Source: CAIRDP01 sp037141915 (GTDB lineage: Bacteria > Bacteroidota > Bacteroidia > Bacteroidales > FEN-979). Taken from it: a stretch of DNA of 9,506 nucleotides. Within the stretch, counting starts at the first letter, position 1. Each line of letters starts with the position of its first letter. The notes beneath the pieces are model-generated. The model worked only from the letters and a program-made list of their open reading frames with translations. It had not been told where the DNA came from and did not search any database. The stretch spans positions 1 to 9,506 of the forward strand of contig JBAXBP010000136.1 in NCBI GenBank assembly GCA_037141915.1, given 5' to 3'. Positions 6,778 through 9,506 of the stretch are shown one piece after another. Both the position numbers and the translations under genes were made by a program.

Positions 6778-7884
6778 TTATTTTTTCAAAAACTCATCCT
6801 TCTTCTTAGCGAGCTCCTCGACCTTCCTGTTGAAATCTTCGACCAGCTCGGCAAAAATTTCCTTCACACTGGTGATCTTGGTTGCCCTGAATGCATTGGT
6901 CCCGGCAAAAGCAAATCCACCGTCAAAATTACCTTTGACAGCATTGATCAAAGCCGTGATGATGCAGTACGGACTGCTCGAAATATCACAGGTCTTGATG
7001 CATTTGAACGGGCATGAAAACGGGTGCTTTTTACCCGCCCGAACCTTCTCGATAAAGGCATTCACGATAGCCCTGCCCGGCATTCCGACAGGAGATTTAA
7101 TGATATCGATATCCTTCTCAACAGCATCGATATAAGTCTGCTTGAAGGCATTGGAAGCATCGCATTCATTGGTCGTGACAAAGCGCGTCGCCATCTGAAC
7201 CCCGTCGGCCCCGCAGGCCATGATATCATAAATATCGCTCCCGGTGTAAATACCTCCGGCTGCGATCACAGGTATATTGCAATGATGCTCTTTTTCAACC
7301 ACCCTTACCTCCTGCTGCACATCACTCACGAGCTTGCACAGCCTGTAATCCTCATCAGTGATCTGCTCCTGCTTGAAACCCAGGTGGCCTCCTGCTTTGG
7401 GGCCCTCCACCACAAAAGCGTCGGGTACATAATTATAGGTGCCTATCCATTTTGAACAGATAAGTTTCGCCGCCCTCCCTGATGAAACAATAGGGACAAG
7501 CTTGGTAGTGCTGCCTTTTGTAAGGAAAGAAGGAAGGTCAAGGGGCAATCCTGCCCCGCAGAAAAGGATATCGGCCTTTTCCTTAATCGCCGTTTTTACC
7601 ATATCGGCGAAATTGGTCATGGCGACCATCACGTTCACACCGATAACACCCCGGGATTTCTCCCTCGCGATTCGTAGCTCCTCTATAAGGCCCAGAATAC
7701 TTGCTTCCAGGAAATTCTTTGAAAGATCACGGTAAAGCAAGCCAAGGCCGGCGCTGGAGATAACCCCCACCCCGCCTTCGTTCGCTACCGCAACCGCAAG
7801 TCCCGACAACGACACACCTACTCCCATTCCTCCCTGAATTATGGGGACCTGAATGATGAGATTTCCTATCCTAAGCTGCTTCAT
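6778..7884 (-). CDS. FMN-dependent nitronate monooxygenase / FabK-like flavoprotein
   Basis: This 368-residue TIM-barrel flavoprotein belongs to the nitropropane dioxygenase family. Members oxidise alkyl nitronates or act as enoyl-ACP reductase II (FabK). Visible motifs are PIIQGGMGVGVS (14-25), GVNVM (82-86), EGPKAGGHLG (160-169) with the family's active-site His167, and PVIAAGGIYTG (205-215) followed by CGADGVQMATRF for FMN phosphate. A Cys cluster near the C terminus (C291, C295, C299, C307; Cx3Cx3Cx7C) marks a subgroup and might bind a metal or Fe-S cluster. The frame is open to 7947, but the extra 21 codons are translated from a heptameric repeat, so the start at 7884 was chosen; it is followed immediately by KQLRIGNLIIQVPIIQGG. 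It is probably co-transcribed with the upstream barrel gene. The exact substrate is not clear. Confidence 0.85.
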   Translation of the reverse strand: MKQLRIGNLIIQVPIIQGGMGVGVSLSGLAVAVANEGGVGVISSAGLGLLYRDLSKNFLEASILGLIEELRIAREKSRGVIGVNVMVAMTNFADMVKTAIKEKADILFCGAGLPLDLPSFLTKGSTTKLVPIVSSGRAAKLICSKWIGTYNYVPDAFVVEGPKAGGHLGFKQEQITDEDYRLCKLVSDVQQEVRVVEKEHHCNIPVIAAGGIYTGSDIYDIMACGADGVQMATRFVTTNECDASNAFKQTYIDAVEKDIDIIKSPVGMPGRAIVNAFIEKVRAGKKHPFSCPFKCIKTCDISSSPYCIITALINAVKGNFDGGFAFAGTNAFRATKITSVKEIFAELVEDFNRKVEELAKKKDEFLKK

Positions 7885-7897
7885 ATACTTCTTTTTT

Positions 7898-7955
7898 CGT
7901 GAACCGTGAACCGTGAATCGTGAACCGTGAATCGTGATCCGGATCACGATTCACG
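7898..7955. repeat. Heptameric array ending in a perfect 30-bp palindrome
   Basis: Six 7-base units run in phase from 7898 to 7939: three CGTGAAC, two CGTGAAT and one CGTGATC. The last two units are then mirrored, so 7926-7955 is a perfect 30-bp palindrome with no spacer, centred on 7940/7941. It begins directly next to the TAA stop (7958-7956, minus) of the second barrel gene and fills the gap to the flavoprotein gene. Transcribed from the minus strand it would form a strong hairpin, but no U-tract follows. Confidence 0.9.
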
Positions 7956-8732
7956 TTAAAAATGGTAAATCACCCCCACTCCTGCATTAAAAGTAGAAAC
8001 GGTTCGTTTGATCTCATATTTTGTCGGAGCAGAATAATAAGGCATCTGCACCCATTGCCCGGTAAGCGTATCCATTATATTCCGGTATCCCAGGAGTTCC
8101 GATCCGTAAGTTTTGGAAGCCTTTGGAGTTCCCCCGAGATAACCCACCTGTACGTTAACGCCCCAGTGCTTGCTGATCCTGTAACCCACGCCCGCAGTTA
8201 CTGCATACCCGAAACCTGTTGCAGTAAGCGAAACGTTGGAGGTATCTATCGGGCTCTCAACATTGAAATTGGTCGATGTGGCGACGATGACGCCCAGCAG
8301 CGCTTTCACGTTCAGCTCTACCTTGCCGAAATCCCTGATGAAAACCGGTCCGGCCAATAAATAATTATTGAACCAGCCCGAAGTCCCGAGTACGTATTTC
8401 GTACCGTAGGGATTGGTGGTTGCTGCAATATCCTTATACCCGTTATGCTGAAGGTCGTACTGAAAAGCCAGGCCGAAACCTGTCTTCCCGAGCCAGTTCA
8501 AAGTAAGCGAACCCACCCAGCCGTTTTTCGCGTAGCCCGACTTCTGGGTTTCCTTATCCGTTTTCCCGTAATCCCCCAATGGCATTGAATAGTTCATGTT
8601 GAACTCAAGTGAAAATAAATCTTTCTCTTTTGGTTTTTTCTCCTTTTTCTGTATTTCCTGGCTGTGACTGTGGATTGGAAACACCAGGAAAGATAACAGG
8701 ATCATTGGAAGGAAATACGACACTAACTTCAT
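7956..8732 (-). CDS. Outer-membrane beta-barrel protein, C-terminal Phe
   Basis: This 258-residue protein has a signal peptide (core LPMILLSFLVFPI) with likely cleavage near Ser24/Gln25. A short Lys/Glu-rich linker (EIQKKEKKPKEKD) comes next. The rest is amphipathic beta-strands (LFSLEFNMNYSMPLG, WVGSLTLNWLG, GFGLAFQYDL, VELNVKALLGVIV, GYAVTAGVGYRI, WGVNVQVGYLGG) and it ends FNAGVGVIYHF. A terminal Phe is the usual insertion signal for outer-membrane barrels. Ligand and role are unknown. It does not look like a close paralogue of the barrel at 5887-6657. Its promoter is at 8755-8762, divergent from the dipeptidase promoter. Confidence 0.87.
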   Translation of the reverse strand: MKLVSYFLPMILLSFLVFPIHSHSQEIQKKEKKPKEKDLFSLEFNMNYSMPLGDYGKTDKETQKSGYAKNGWVGSLTLNWLGKTGFGLAFQYDLQHNGYKDIAATTNPYGTKYVLGTSGWFNNYLLAGPVFIRDFGKVELNVKALLGVIVATSTNFNVESPIDTSNVSLTATGFGYAVTAGVGYRISKHWGVNVQVGYLGGTPKASKTYGSELLGYRNIMDTLTGQWVQMPYYSAPTKYEIKRTVSTFNAGVGVIYHF

Positions 8733-8754
8733 AACAATAAGGAAATTCTATGTG

Positions 8755-8762
8755 CAAAGATA
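8755..8762 (-). promoter_or_regulatory. Likely -7 element of the beta-barrel gene
   Basis: On the minus strand this reads TATCTTTG, a perfect TAnnTTTG match 22 bases before the ATG at 8732. The upstream TTG is not obvious at the expected distance. It faces away from the promoter at 8792-8821, so the two genes are divergently transcribed. Confidence 0.6.
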
Positions 8763-8791
8763 CGCATTTTTAACGGACTTATGCACATCCC

Positions 8792-8821
8792 TTGCCTGTT
8801 AACGACAAAGTTGTATTTTTG
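8792..8821 (+). promoter_or_regulatory. Bacteroidota-type promoter of the dipeptidase gene
   Basis: TTG (8792-8794) is followed by 19 bases and TATTTTTG (8814-8821), a full match to the Bacteroidota sigma-70-type consensus. Transcription should start a few bases after 8821, giving a leader of about 60 bases that contains the GTACATT array. Confidence 0.75.
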
Positions 8822-8847
8822 CCTCTTAGAAAACGTAAAAACAATTC

Positions 8848-8875
8848 GTACATTGTACCTGGTACATTGTACATA
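8848..8875. repeat. GTACATT heptameric array in the dipeptidase leader
   Basis: Four 7-base units are in phase: GTACATT (8848), GTACCTG (8855), GTACATT (8862) and GTACATA (8869). GTACATTGTAC therefore occurs twice (8848-8858 and 8862-8872), each an inverted repeat around one central base, and the whole 25-base block is almost its own reverse complement. It lies after the predicted transcription start and 14 bases before the ATG at 8890, in a place where it could act as an operator or an mRNA hairpin. Confidence 0.8.
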
Positions 8876-8889
8876 AACTTAACACATCC

Positions 8890-9506
8890 ATGAAACAATA
8901 TCTCTTTATCCTCCTGCTTGGCCTGTTCGTCGCACAACAGTCCCATGCCTGCACCAACTTCATCGTCACCAAAAGTGCATCCACCGACGGTTCGACAATG
9001 ATCTCATACTCAGCCGATTCACACCAGCTTTACGGAGAATTATACTTCTGGCCCGCCAAAGACTGGCCCGCCGGAGCTATGTATAATGTAATCGAATGGG
9101 ATACCCAGAAACCCCTGGGCAAGATCCCCCAGATCAAACATACCTACCAGGTCATCGGCAATATGAACGAGCACCAGGTCGCTATCGGTGAAACCACCTT
9201 CGGCGGCCGCGAAGAGCTTCAGCATCAGAAAGATGCAGTTGTCGATTACGGTACTCTCATCTATGTCGGATTACAGCGTTCAAAAACAGCCCGCGAAGCC
9301 ATCAAGGTTTTCGGCGAACTCACCGCTGCTTACGGTTATGCTTCCGAAGGCGAATCTTTCAGCATTTCCGACCCCAACGAAGCCTGGATACTCGAGATGA
9401 TAGCCAAGGGCGACGGCCAGAAAGGCGCAGTTTGGGTCGCCGTTCGGATCCCCGACGGATACATATCCGGCCACGCCAACCAGGCAAGAATTACCCAGTT
9501 CCCGCT
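8890..9506 (+). CDS. Exported C69 family dipeptidase (PepD-like), N-terminal part
   Basis: The gene runs off the window; 205 complete codons are visible, probably under half of the usual family length. C69 enzymes are N-terminal nucleophile dipeptidases whose new N-terminal Cys is the catalytic residue. Here a signal peptide (KQYLFILLLGLFVAQQSHA, residues 2-20) ends exactly before Cys21 in CTNFIVTKSAS-DGS, so export and nucleophile exposure could be one step, placing the enzyme in the periplasm or outside. Other family motifs are SYSADSHQLYGELY, GNMNEHQVAIGETTFGGREE, YGYASEGESFSISDPNEAWILEM, GAVWVAVRIPDGYISGHANQARI. The start at 8890 is the only one that keeps the signal peptide. It has its own promoter at 8792-8821 and a repeat array in its leader. 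It could complete degradation of peptides released by secreted proteases; this is inference. Confidence 0.93.
   Translation, partial: MKQYLFILLLGLFVAQQSHACTNFIVTKSASTDGSTMISYSADSHQLYGELYFWPAKDWPAGAMYNVIEWDTQKPLGKIPQIKHTYQVIGNMNEHQVAIGETTFGGREELQHQKDAVVDYGTLIYVGLQRSKTAREAIKVFGELTAAYGYASEGESFSISDPNEAWILEMIAKGDGQKGAVWVAVRIPDGYISGHANQARITQFP

Noticed and set aside
7885..7947. N-terminal extension of the flavoprotein (start at 7947)
   Set aside because: The extra 21 residues are a translation of the CGTGAAC array (repeating HGSR-like peptide), and family members begin near the KQLRIGN segment, so 7884 is the better start.
6703..7955. CRISPR-like arrays
   Set aside because: The repeats are 7 bases long, directly adjacent and have no spacers; no cas genes are present.
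7926..7955. Classical intrinsic terminator
   Set aside because: The hairpin is strong, but the minus-strand sequence after it is further GTTCACG-type repeat followed by an A-run, with no U-tract.

Overview
This window looks like chromosome from a member of the Bacteroidota. Four kinds of evidence agree: a secreted subtilase ending in a type IX secretion (Por) sorting domain; outer-membrane beta-barrels of the Bacteroidota type; a peptidase family C69 dipeptidase very like those of this phylum; and promoters matching the Bacteroidota consensus TTG-N19-TAnnTTTG, with no clear Shine-Dalgarno sequences. The tail of mqnC suggests menaquinone synthesis by the futalosine route. No rRNA, tRNA, CRISPR array, transposase or phage gene is visible.

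Layout. Bases 1-277 hold the 3' end of mqnC (+). Bases 278-539 are a non-coding gap with nested hairpins. Bases 540-3293 encode a 917-residue multidomain T9SS subtilase (+). Bases 3294-3750 are a 457-base non-coding stretch holding GC-rich degenerate repeats and a ~178-base hairpin element. Five genes on the minus strand follow: a Tyr-rich lipoprotein (3751-4410), the Kdo transferase waaA (4477-5772), an outer-membrane beta-barrel (5887-6657), a flavin-dependent nitronate monooxygenase/FabK-like protein (6778-7884) and a second beta-barrel (7956-8732). A divergent promoter region (8733-8889) leads to a plus-strand C69 dipeptidase (8890 to beyond the window end).

Gene content is mostly envelope and secretion housekeeping: Kdo addition to lipid A, two outer-membrane barrels, a lipoprotein, a secreted protease and an exported dipeptidase. 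The last two could jointly degrade external protein, though nothing here shows co-regulation.

The most interesting content is non-coding. Four intergenic regions (5832-5892, 6703-6775, 7898-7955, 8848-8875) each carry a different sequence built the same way: tandem 7-base units with self-complementarity. Three of them abut or overlap the stop codon of a minus-strand gene. In addition, waaA carries an in-frame, ~60-base palindromic insertion encoding a low-complexity Ser/Glu/Arg peptide, similar in concept to Rickettsia palindromic elements. The 3556-3733 hairpin resembles a MITE or a structured RNA. Together these suggest a genome in which several classes of short palindromic elements populate gene ends and sometimes genes.
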